A stretch of 6,514 bases of DNA from an uncultured Collinsella sp. (GCA_934654775.1 CAKUGR010000022.1:1-6514), one strand, 5' to 3'; positions 1 to 5,402 are shown, counted from the stretch's first letter. Numbers and translations: made by a program. Notes: generated by a model not told the origin, from the letters alone.

Positions 1-79
1 GGGGCCTCGGGGGCGTTCGGCTAGCTGCGGGAACGGTCTATCCGCTCAACGTGTTCGGCTGAGATCGGAAATCAACCCT
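1..79. other. Left-edge sequence without recognised gene
   Basis: No coding region, RNA gene or terminator is recognisable here. The only internal structure I see is a short direct repeat, GTTCGGCT, at 15-22 and 53-60. The stretch may be the distal part of the repeat-rich region that continues to about 450. Confidence 0.4.
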
Positions 80-119
80 TTTTGACTACTCGGGCAATCG
101 GATCGGCAAGTAGTCAAAA
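80..119. repeat. 11-bp perfect inverted repeat with 18-nt loop
   Basis: TTTTGACTACT at 80-90 is exactly complementary to AGTAGTCAAAA at 109-119. No T-tract follows the stem in the minus direction, and on the plus strand the following bases are ATAGCCCC, so it is not a standard terminator. The left arm contains the stop codon (86-88, minus strand) of the 38-residue reading frame. It may be a protein-binding palindrome or part of a dispersed repeat. Confidence 0.55.
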
Positions 120-202
120 TAGCCCCGTCCCAAAAAGACTGGTCTGACGCTGCGCCACGAAAAGGGCCTATCTACTACGTTTAGGCCGCAGGGGTCAACC
201 AT
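86..202 (-). CDS. Possible 38-residue small protein, related to the divergent frame at 265-453
   Basis: This is an unrecognised small frame from ATG (202-200) to TAG (88-86). It begins MVDPCG, then LNVVD, three variable residues, SWR, one variable residue and VRP. The plus-strand frame at 265 begins MIEDTR and then has LNVVD, three variable residues, SWR, one variable residue and VRP. Both ATGs therefore sit exactly six codons before LNVVD. Over the 15 codons of the shared core the differences include four synonymous ones (CTA/TTA, CGC/CGG, AGA/CGA, CCA/CCC) and one Ser/Thr exchange, which is the signature of past or present coding. Against it: no Shine-Dalgarno sequence precedes the ATG, the product is very short, and the C-terminal halves do not match. 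It could be a real small protein or a remnant inside a repeat. No function can be assigned. Confidence 0.35.
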   Translation of the reverse strand: MVDPCGLNVVDRPFSWRSVRPVFLGRGYFDYLPIRLPE

Positions 203-326
203 AGCCGGCTTTTTCGAAAACCGGCAAGCTTTCTACCTGCGGTTTTAATTTCGCAAAATTCGGGATGATCGAGGATACTCGGTTAAACGTAGTAGATGGC
301 CGCATTTCGTGGCGGACGGTCCGACC
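141..326. repeat. Imperfect long inverted repeat (arms 141-183 and 284-326)
   Basis: The arms share two perfect blocks: ATCTACTACGTTTA (170-183) against TAAACGTAGTAGAT (284-297), and CGCCACGAAA (153-162) against TTTCGTGGCG (305-314). Weaker similarity continues outward, about 8 of 12 bases. The differences inside the arms track codon positions of the two small frames, so the repeat is best explained as two inverted copies of a short coding segment rather than as a transposon end. The interior holds two further nested stems, CCGCAGG/CCTGCGG (186-192/236-242) and the hairpin at 204-225. Confidence 0.7.
204..225. repeat. Hairpin between the two divergent small frames
   Basis: GCCGG (204-208) pairs with CCGGC (221-225), and inside it TTTT pairs with AAAA around a three-base loop, leaving one bulged C. 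A second stem (186-192/236-242) encloses it. It lies between the start codons of the two small frames, so it could be a shared regulatory structure. No clear promoter elements could be identified here. Confidence 0.5.
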
Positions 327-453
327 CAAGGCCCAAGGCAGCCAGCCTCGCGTGACCATTCACGAAGTTGCGGTGGAATACGGACTGAATTGGCACATTA
401 AAGGCAAAAACACTCCGTATTTCACCGCAACTTATCGAGGGGATGGGTTTTAG
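265..453 (+). CDS. Possible 62-residue small protein, convergent with tadA-glycerate kinase
   Basis: This unrecognised frame runs from ATG 265 to TAG 451-453, overlapping the stop codon of the opposite-strand fusion gene (450-452). Residues 7-21 (LNVVD, then SWR and VRP) match the core of the minus-strand frame at 86-202 with mainly synonymous or conservative differences, and the initiator Met is at the same distance in both. The C-terminal part is unlike the other frame; its codons overlap a 20-bp stem-loop (365-384/414-433). No good ribosome binding site is present, only GGG touching the ATG. The frame is open upstream to 205 but I see no better start. It is either a small protein of unknown function or a decayed copy of one. 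Confidence 0.3.
   Translation: MIEDTRLNVVDGRISWRTVRPKAQGSQPRVTIHEVAVEYGLNWHIKGKNTPYFTATYRGDGF
365..433. repeat. 20-bp inverted repeat, 29-nt loop, beside the fusion gene's stop codon
   Basis: Bases 365-384 are complementary to 414-433 at 19 of 20 positions. The single difference is a G that would pair as G-U in a plus-strand RNA but would be a C-A mismatch in a minus-strand RNA. It lies 17 bp beyond the stop of the leftward fusion gene, where a terminator would be expected, but there is no T-tract after the stem in the minus direction. It may still act as a 3' end or RNA-stabilising structure, or belong to the repeat-rich region. Confidence 0.6.
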
Positions 454-2231
454 AGGCGAGCGAGGTCATAGGCTTGGGCGGCGGCTTCGCCGGCGCAGAC
501 GAGGTTTGTTGTGGCTTCCTGCGGATCGAGCGCTTGGTCGAGGGGCATGGGCTTGCGGCAGATCGGCAGTACCAAGTCGATACCTTGCTCGTACACCGCG
601 TCCAGGTTGTCGGCGCGGCCGCCCACGACGGCGGCCACCGGCCTGCCATAGCGCTTGGCACGGCGAGCCACACCCACCGGAGCCTTGCCGGCGGCGGATT
701 GCTCGTCCATATTGCCCTCGCCAGTTATGACGAGGTCGACATCGCGCACGCGCTCGTCAAACCCCACGAGGTCGAGCACCGTCTCCACGCCCGAACGTAG
801 CTCTGCACCGAGCGCTAGCAGCGCGGCGCCCAGACCGCCAGCGGCACCGGCGCCGGGCACGCCGAGCACCGAGCCAAACGTCCGTGCGCCCTCGGGCACG
901 CGCAGTAACCCCTGAGCCCGTGCCTCGGCAATCGCCGTATCGAGCAGGCGACCGTAACCGACCATCCGACTGTCGTACCCGCCCAGTGCTTCGACATCGT
1001 CTGTCGGCAGGCCCTTTTGCCCGCCAAACACCGCAAGTGCCCCGCGACGCCCCACGAGCGGATTCTCGACATCGGACAGCACGACGATGCGTGCGCCATT
1101 CAGTGCCCGAAGCGCCGGTGCCAAATCGATACTCGCCACGTGTTCAAGGCCCGCGAGCCCCGGCGCGATATCGCAGCCACGGTCATCGACAAGACGCGCG
1201 CCCAGCGCCTGCAACATGCCGGCGCCACCGTCGTTGGTGGCACTGCCGCCCAGACCAATATAGAGCGTCTTTGCGCCCGTGCGAACCGCGCGAAGCATGA
1301 GCTCGCCCACGCCATAGGTTGTGGCCGCCAACGCCGCCGACTCCGTGCAAGGCGAGTACCCGATGCCCGCGGCTTCGGCCATCTCAATAACAGCCGACTC
1401 GTGCTCGACATCAACCAGCATCCGAGCAGGCACATGCTCGCCCAAGGGACCTGCCACCTCGCAGGCCACAATCTCACCGCCGCACGCGGCAACGGCATCG
1501 AGCGTTCCCTCACCACCATCTGCCAGCGGCAACGTGGCCACTTGGGCATCGGGCCATACACGGCGCACGCCTTCGACAACGGCCTCCTCCGCCTGCGCGC
1601 TCGACACGCTGCCCTTAAAGGAGTCGATCGCCAGCAGCACACGACGCGGTCGGCGCTGCACGGGGCCAAAGTCGACCGCCGCGCTAGCAACCTCGTCGGC
1701 ATCAGCCAGCGCCGCGGCATGAGCGGTATGCGCTTCAAGATCTGACCCGCAGTCGCAGCCGCAACCATCCGCGCCGCGCAAACCGGCAAAATAGCTGCTC
1801 AGCACTTCACGGCACTCGTCTGCCAGCACGCCGGCCGTCACATTAAAGCGATGATTCAGACGCGAATCGGCATTGAGGTCGTATAGCGAACCCAGCGCGC
1901 CCGCCTTGGCATCGGCCGCGCCATACACGCAGCGGCCCACGCGCGCGTTGACCATAAGGCCCGCGCACATGCAGCAGGGCTCGAGCGTCACATAAACGGT
2001 GCAGTCGGAAAGGCGCCAACGGCCGAGCGCCTGAGCGGCAGCGCACAACGCCGCAAACTCAGCATGCGCCGAAGGGTCTCGATCGAGCTCGCGACGATTG
2101 TGCGCCCGCGCGACGATCTCGCCCGCGCACACCACCACGGCACCAATGGGCACCTCGCCCACCGCCGCGGCAGCACGCGCCTCGGCCAGCGCCTCGCGCA
2201 TGAACTTCTCGTCGATTTCGGTGATCGTCAT
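450..2231 (-). CDS. tadA-glxK-like fusion: Fused tRNA adenosine(34) deaminase (TadA) - glycerate 2-kinase
   Basis: The product is 593 residues from ATG at 2231. Residues 1-150 are a TadA domain: HAE at 56-58 and PCCMC at 85-89 supply the zinc ligands and catalytic Glu, and HNR at 44-46 matches the substrate pocket. TadA makes inosine at the wobble base of tRNA-Arg(ACG). Residues 198-592 are a type-1 glycerate kinase (GarK/GlxK family) of normal length, with AIDSFKGS near 201-208, GLGGSATNDGGAG at 326-338, SDVENPL at 386-392 and TGEGNMDEQS at 503-512. This family makes 2-phosphoglycerate from glycerate and ATP. The linker (151-197) has a Cys cluster, CGCDC at 157-161. I see no internal start with a ribosome binding site before the kinase, so a single polypeptide is likely. 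GGAAGG lies six bases before ATG 2231. An upstream GTG (2282) in the same frame has no such site and abuts the tRNA. Function of each half is firm; joint action is unknown. Confidence 0.93.
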   Translation of the reverse strand: MTITEIDEKFMREALAEARAAAAVGEVPIGAVVVCAGEIVARAHNRRELDRDPSAHAEFAALCAAAQALGRWRLSDCTVYVTLEPCCMCAGLMVNARVGRCVYGAADAKAGALGSLYDLNADSRLNHRFNVTAGVLADECREVLSSYFAGLRGADGCGCDCGSDLEAHTAHAAALADADEVASAAVDFGPVQRRPRRVLLAIDSFKGSVSSAQAEEAVVEGVRRVWPDAQVATLPLADGGEGTLDAVAACGGEIVACEVAGPLGEHVPARMLVDVEHESAVIEMAEAAGIGYSPCTESAALAATTYGVGELMLRAVRTGAKTLYIGLGGSATNDGGAGMLQALGARLVDDRGCDIAPGLAGLEHVASIDLAPALRALNGARIVVLSDVENPLVGRRGALAVFGGQKGLPTDDVEALGGYDSRMVGYGRLLDTAIAEARAQGLLRVPEGARTFGSVLGVPGAGAAGGLGAALLALGAELRSGVETVLDLVGFDERVRDVDLVITGEGNMDEQSAAGKAPVGVARRAKRYGRPVAAVVGGRADNLDAVYEQGIDLVLPICRKPMPLDQALDPQEATTNLVCAGEAAAQAYDLARL

Positions 2232-2246
2232 CGCTCGCCTTCCCTG

Positions 2247-2272
2247 TTGCAACTTCAAAACGATGCTATCAT
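2247..2272 (+). promoter_or_regulatory. Possible tRNA-Ser promoter
   Basis: TATCAT at 2267-2272 would place the transcription start about four bases before the mature tRNA 5' end. TTGCAA at 2247-2252 resembles a -35 box but the spacer is only 14 bp, so the -35 assignment is doubtful. The 51 bp between the tRNA and the fusion gene's ATG must hold this promoter and at least part of the fusion gene's control region. Confidence 0.35.
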
Positions 2273-2282
2273 TACGACTCAC

Positions 2283-2372
2283 GGAGAGATGGCAGAGCGG
2301 TTGAATGCGGCGGTCTTGAAAACCGTTGAGCGCGAGAGCGTTCCGGGGGTTCGAATCCCCCTCTCTCCGCCA
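2283..2372 (+). tRNA. tRNA-Ser (anticodon UGA)
   Basis: A complete class II tRNA of 90 nt with encoded CCA. The acceptor GGAGAGA (2283-2289) pairs with TCTCTCC (2362-2368), followed by discriminator G and CCA (2370-2372). The anticodon loop CTTGAAA has TGA at 2317-2319 and reads UCA serine codons. A long variable arm of the serine type follows, and the T arm is GGGGG-TTCGAAT-CCCCC. The 3' end is three bases from the stop codon of the opposite-strand TetR gene. There is no T-rich terminator apart from a TTTT run that falls in the end of that gene, so transcription probably runs into tetR antisense before ending. Confidence 0.97.
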
Positions 2373-2375
2373 CTT

Positions 2376-2960
2376 TTAGTGATTCACCGGTGTCATGGTT
2401 CGTTCGAACAGCGCATCGACCACGTCGGCGATCTCGGACCGACGCTCAAGATCGTGACCCGATTCCCACCATTTTGTGAACAGTCGAATAATGCCGCCAG
2501 CGATAAACTCCGATGTTGTCTCGAGCGACACGGGGGCCAATGCGTCTTCGTCAAGTGTGCTCATTACGCGCTCGTGGATGGAGTGGGCAATGCGGTCGCA
2601 AATCATGCTGGTCAGCATGCCCGACATGCTGCTCTCTAGGATGTTATCCATGAGCTGATCATGCGCCAGAATCATATCCATGGCGTCGGCGAACACCTCA
2701 TGACGGAGCACGCGCACGTCGTCGGCCGGTGCCGCGCCCCCCTTACCGGTCCGCTTTTGCGGCAGGCCCGACATGAGCTCATCGATATAGAATGCGAAGT
2801 AATCGTTTTTGTCGCGGAAGTGCTTGTAGAACGTCGTGCGACGAATCATGGCGCGGTCGCACAGCATAGCGACCGTCACGTCCTCAAACCGATGCTCTTC
2901 GAGCAGCTCGGTAAAGGCCTCGAACAGGGCCCGATAGGTTTTCTTGATGCGAAGGTCCAT
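2376..2960 (-). CDS. TetR/AcrR-family transcriptional regulator
   Basis: A 194-residue one-component repressor-type protein. Residues 1-55 form the DNA-binding region: a first helix (KKTYRALFEAFTELL, 6-20), then a helix-turn-helix around FEDVTVAMLCDRAMIRRTTFYKHF (25-48), with the TTFYKHF signature of the recognition helix. The C-terminal half ends with FIAGGIIRLFTKWWESG (152-168), the pattern of the DhaS-like TetR C-terminal ligand domain. The ATG at 2960 is chosen because GAGGAGG precedes it by nine bases; an upstream in-frame start at 2996 lacks such a site. The gene is divergent from lemA across a 212-bp gap containing three GTATCGCC repeats, one next to this gene's ribosome binding site, so self-regulation and control of lemA are plausible. 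The ligand is unknown. Confidence 0.9.
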   Translation of the reverse strand: MDLRIKKTYRALFEAFTELLEEHRFEDVTVAMLCDRAMIRRTTFYKHFRDKNDYFAFYIDELMSGLPQKRTGKGGAAPADDVRVLRHEVFADAMDMILAHDQLMDNILESSMSGMLTSMICDRIAHSIHERVMSTLDEDALAPVSLETTSEFIAGGIIRLFTKWWESGHDLERRSEIADVVDALFERTMTPVNH

Positions 2961-2962
2961 AC

Positions 2963-3093
2963 GTATCGCCCTCCTCAAGGAAAAAACAGCGCTCACTAAT
3001 CTGTCGCATATCTTACACCTGTATCGCCCACCCCTTAGAGAATGGCCTCACCTTGGTGGAAACATAACGCTTACCGGAAAGTTCGGTATCGCC
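2963..3093. promoter_or_regulatory. Three GTATCGCC repeats in the tetR-lemA divergent region
   Basis: The identical 8-mer occurs at 2963-2970, 3021-3028 and 3086-3093, always in the same orientation. The first sits beside the tetR ribosome binding site, the second near a possible tetR -10 (TAAGAT, minus strand 3015-3010), and the third overlaps the candidate lemA -35. They are candidate operator sites for the neighbouring TetR protein. TetR operators are usually palindromic, which these are not, so another regulator is possible. Confidence 0.35.
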
Positions 3094-3111
3094 AAAGGTT
3101 GCGGGTATACT
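3083..3111 (+). promoter_or_regulatory. Candidate lemA promoter
   Basis: TATACT at 3106-3111 is a near-consensus -10 box. TTCGGT at 3083-3088 lies 17 bp upstream and is a poor -35. Transcription would begin about 55 bp before the lemA start codon. Confidence 0.5.
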
Positions 3112-3172
3112 AGTAGCGTTACACCAACGGCAGCCGGCGGAAGACGCCGCGGCCATTCGAAACGGAGACACC

Positions 3173-3724
3173 ATGATTCCCGTCATCATCGGTATCGTTG
3201 TTGTCGTTGTGATTGTCTGCGCCATCGCCGGCATCTACAACAACATGGTCACCAAGCGCAATCGCATTGATAACGCCTGGCAGAACATCGACACGCAGCT
3301 GCAGCGCCGCAACGACCTGATCCCTAACCTGGTCGAGACCGTCAAGGGCTACGCCAAACACGAGCAGGACACACTTGCCGCTGTGGTCAACGCGCGCAAC
3401 GCCGCCGTGAGCGCTACCACGCCCGAAGCCAAGATGGAAGCCGACAACGTGCTGACCGGCGCCCTGCGCCAGCTCTTCGCTGTGGCCGAGGCTTACCCCG
3501 ATCTTAAGGCGAACACCAACTTTACGCAGCTCCAAGCCACGCTCGAAGACACCGAGAACAAGGTGAGCTACGCGCGCCAGAGCTACAACGACTGCGTGCT
3601 TAGCTACAACAACGCCATCCAGACCTTCCCGGCCGTCATCTTTGCCGGCATCTTCCAGTTTAAGGAGCGCCAGGGCTTCGAGGCCGCCGAGGCCGCCCGC
3701 CAGGCACCGACCGTAAAGTTCTAA
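3173..3724 (+). CDS. lemA: LemA family membrane-anchored protein
   Basis: A 183-residue protein of the usual LemA length. Residues 2-22 are a single hydrophobic segment rich in Ile and Val that anchors the N-terminus; the rest is helical. Family hallmarks are IDTQLQRRNDLIPNLVETVKGY (39-60), AYPDLKANTNF (107-117) and the C-terminal RQSYNDCVLSYNNAIQTFP (135-153). GGAG precedes the ATG at 3173 with normal spacing. LemA proteins often sit next to a TPM-domain (YgcG-like) protein or an HtpX-type membrane protease. Here it stands alone: a strong terminator follows at once and its upstream neighbour is the divergent TetR gene. The biochemical role of the family is not settled; envelope or stress functions have been suggested. 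Confidence 0.95.
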   Translation: MIPVIIGIVVVVVIVCAIAGIYNNMVTKRNRIDNAWQNIDTQLQRRNDLIPNLVETVKGYAKHEQDTLAAVVNARNAAVSATTPEAKMEADNVLTGALRQLFAVAEAYPDLKANTNFTQLQATLEDTENKVSYARQSYNDCVLSYNNAIQTFPAVIFAGIFQFKERQGFEAAEAARQAPTVKF

Positions 3725-3760
3725 CAGATCCGCAGCGTATCCTTATTCGGGTATATGCAT

Positions 3761-3808
3761 AAACCGCCCCGTCGAATGCATACTTCGACGGGGCGGTTTC
3801 CTTTGTCG
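3761..3808 (+). terminator. Intrinsic terminator of lemA
   Basis: A perfect 16-bp stem, AAACCGCCCCGTCGAA (3761-3776) with TTCGACGGGGCGGTTT (3784-3799), has a 7-nt loop and is followed by a T-rich run (CCTTTG). It starts 36 bp after the lemA stop codon. The A-rich 5' side means it could also work weakly in the opposite direction. Confidence 0.9.
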
Positions 3809-3829
3809 CGAAGGTCCCCCTCTAAGCAC

Positions 3830-4031
3830 CGTGCATTTTTGGGAGTATTCAACATAACCAAGAGCATCGGGCGCCACGATAAATGCCAAAGACCGCGAAT
3901 ATCCCTGCAAATCAAGCGCTGTCGGCCCATAACCCCGCCTATTATTCGCGAAAGCATCGACGAGCACGGATTTTTGCCCGAACGACGGTATGCAGGAGCC
4001 TTCGATTGCAGAATACTCGCAAAAATGCACG
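3830..4031. repeat. 202-bp element bounded by 21-bp inverted repeats
   Basis: Bases 3830-3850 are complementary to 4011-4031 at 20 of 21 positions; the arms begin CGTGCATTTTTG. Two shorter perfect stems are nested almost concentrically: TCGGGC/GCCCGA (3867-3872/3976-3981) and CGCGAATA/TATTCGCG (3894-3901/3943-3950). I see no convincing coding frame and no target-site duplication at the edges. It fills the gap between the lemA terminator and the ilvE terminator, so neither neighbour should transcribe it. A miniature inverted-repeat (MITE-like) element or a structured non-coding RNA are the leading readings. Confidence 0.65.
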
Positions 4032-4052
4032 TCGCCACCACCCCCACATGGC

Positions 4053-4089
4053 ACGAAGCAAAACAAAAGCGCGGCCTAAAAGGCCGCGC
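4053..4089 (-). terminator. Intrinsic terminator of ilvE
   Basis: GCGCGGCCT (4069-4077) pairs with AGGCCGCGC (4081-4089) around a 3-nt loop. Read on the minus strand the stem is followed by TTTTGTTTT, a good U-tract; on the plus strand the following bases are poor in T. It lies about 108 bp beyond the ilvE stop codon. Confidence 0.88.
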
Positions 4090-4142
4090 GCCATCTTTAT
4101 TCAGATCTATTTTGCCCGCAACGGCAGCGCCGAGGTAACGCA

Positions 4143-4180
4143 GGCCCGAGGGCGGCCTTCCTTTCCGGCGCACTCGGGCC
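4143..4180 (-). repeat. 8-bp inverted repeat in the ilvE 3' untranslated region
   Basis: GGCCCGAG (4143-4150) is complementary to CTCGGGCC (4173-4180) around a 22-nt loop. It lies between the ilvE stop and the terminator and has no U-tract, so it may be an mRNA 3' stabilising structure rather than a terminator. Confidence 0.45.
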
Positions 4181-4196
4181 GGACAGTTAAGACAGC

Positions 4197-5249
4197 TTAC
4201 GCGACGGTGTAAACCCAGTCGTGCTTATCCTCAACGGCACCAGACTGGATGCCGGTCAGGGTCTCGCGGAGCTTCTTCATCACAGGGCCGATCTCGGTAT
4301 AGCCAGCCGGGAAGGTCACGGTCTCATCGGCACCATAGACCTTGTTGTCGATCTCGCCCACCGGGGAGATGACGGCAGCGGTGCCGCACAGACCGCACTC
4401 AACAAAGGTGCCGGCCTTGACCTCGGCCCACTCGACGGGACGCTGGTCGACGGTCATACCCAGGTCCTCAGCGACCTGAACGAGCGAACGACGGGTGATG
4501 GAGGGAAGAATGGAGTCGGTGTGTGACTGCGGGACGACAAGCGTGCCGTCTTCCTTCACGAACAGGACGTTGGCACCGCCGGTCTCCTCGACATAGGTGC
4601 GGGACTCGGAGTCGAGATACAGGTTCTCGGCATAGCCCTCGCGGTGAGCCTCCATCGTGGGCTTCAGGGACATGGCGTAGTTGAGGCCGGCCTTGATGTT
4701 GCCGGTGCCGTGCGGTGCGGCGCGGTCGTATTCGGAAACGCGCAGCTTAACAGGCTTGAGGCCACCCTTAAAGTACGGACCGACCGGGGTCACGAGAATG
4801 CGGAACGTGTACTCAGGAGCGGGAGCCACGCCAATCACGTCACCGGAGCCGATCATAAACGGGCGCACATACAGGGTTGCGCCGGAGCCGAAGGGCGGAA
4901 CCCATGCGGCGTTGGCAGCGACAACCTGCTTGACGGCCTCGATAAACTTGTCCTTAGGGAACGGGGGCATCTCCAGGCGCTCGGCGGAGTTGTACATACG
5001 CTCGGCGTTCATGTCGGGGCGGAAGCAGACGATGCTGCCGTCCTCGGCGGTGTAGGCCTTCAGGCCCTCAAAGACCTCCTGGCAGTAATGGAAGATACCG
5101 CCGCACTCGGAGACGTGCATGGTGTGGTCGGTGGTCAGGCCGCCCTCGTCCCACTCGCCGTCCTTCCAATGGGCCTCGTAGCTGTAATCGGTCTTCATGT
5201 AGCCAAAGCCGAGGCTACCCCAATCGATATCCTTCTTCTCGACAGTCAT
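4197..5249 (-). CDS. ilvE: Branched-chain amino acid aminotransferase (BCAT, fold-type IV)
   Basis: A 350-residue PLP enzyme that interconverts Leu, Ile and Val with their 2-oxo acids using 2-oxoglutarate and glutamate, in the cytoplasm. Recognisable landmarks are QEVFEGLKAY (57-66), FRPDMNAERM (76-85), YVRPFMIGSG (127-136), the PLP-lysine segment GTGNIKAGLNYA with K186, YVEETGGANVLFV (219-231) and ECGLCGTAAVISPVGEI (284-300). The length and motifs resemble the BCAT2 type shared by actinobacteria, many Firmicutes and eukaryotes. The ATG at 5249 has AAGGAG six bases upstream, so the 36-codon in-frame extension to 5357 is rejected. A dedicated promoter (near 5403) and terminator (4053-4089) make it monocistronic. 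Two cysteines, C285 and C288, form CxxC slightly before the position of the redox CxxC known in mammalian BCAT. Confidence 0.96.
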   Translation of the reverse strand: MTVEKKDIDWGSLGFGYMKTDYSYEAHWKDGEWDEGGLTTDHTMHVSECGGIFHYCQEVFEGLKAYTAEDGSIVCFRPDMNAERMYNSAERLEMPPFPKDKFIEAVKQVVAANAAWVPPFGSGATLYVRPFMIGSGDVIGVAPAPEYTFRILVTPVGPYFKGGLKPVKLRVSEYDRAAPHGTGNIKAGLNYAMSLKPTMEAHREGYAENLYLDSESRTYVEETGGANVLFVKEDGTLVVPQSHTDSILPSITRRSLVQVAEDLGMTVDQRPVEWAEVKAGTFVECGLCGTAAVISPVGEIDNKVYGADETVTFPAGYTEIGPVMKKLRETLTGIQSGAVEDKHDWVYTVA

Positions 5250-5323
5250 ATGTCGCTCCTTACATACACGGTTGCATACTCGCGAACCCGCACGCAAGGA
5301 CCGAAGCCGGCCGCGTCGCAACG

Positions 5324-5395
5324 TCACGCGCCCGGAGCGTAGGGCCGGGCAGGACACGCGGGCAACATCAAAACCGATGGCGCGTCGATTCGCAT
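5324..5395 (-). CDS. Possible 23-residue leader peptide of ilvE
   Basis: From ATG 5395-5393 to TGA 5326-5324 the leader encodes MRIDAPSVLMLPACPARPYA plus three residues. The ATG lies at or one base from the start of transcription predicted from the -10 box at 5408-5403, so it could be translated without a leader. It contains some Val, Leu and Ile codons (VLML) but no long run of them, which weakens an attenuation model. The stop falls beside a GC-rich hairpin (GCCCGG/CCGGGC, 5330-5335/5345-5350). Confidence 0.25.
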   Translation of the reverse strand: MRIDAPSVLMLPACPARPYAPGA

Positions 5396-5402
5396 GCAGG
5401 AG

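Noticed and set aside
1017..1745. Long open frame of 242 codons on the plus strand inside the fusion gene
   Set aside because: It is antisense to the well-supported TadA-glycerate kinase gene, has no recognisable domain, and long antisense frames are expected in GC-rich sequence.
2232..2282. N-terminal extension of the fusion protein to GTG 2282
   Set aside because: The extension has no ribosome binding site, is not TadA-like and would begin at the base next to the tRNA; ATG 2231 has a good site.
2283..2372. tRNA-Ser as an integration site for a mobile element
   Set aside because: No second copy of the tRNA 3' end is visible in the window and no integrase is present; genes on both sides are housekeeping-like.
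3743..4138. Overlapping open frames of 107-150 codons on both strands in the lemA-ilvE gap
   Set aside because: They run through the lemA terminator and the inverted-repeat element, have no ribosome binding sites and no recognisable domain.
4644..5342. 232-codon plus-strand open frame opposite ilvE
   Set aside because: It is antisense to ilvE, whose family motifs are clear; no ribosome binding site or known domain.
5250..5357. 36-codon N-terminal extension of IlvE
   Set aside because: The added residues are Arg-rich and unlike the family, while ATG 5249 is preceded by AAGGAG at ideal spacing.
5250..5400. T-box riboswitch upstream of ilvE
   Set aside because: I looked for the conserved T-box antiterminator sequence and a terminator alternative before the start codon and saw neither.
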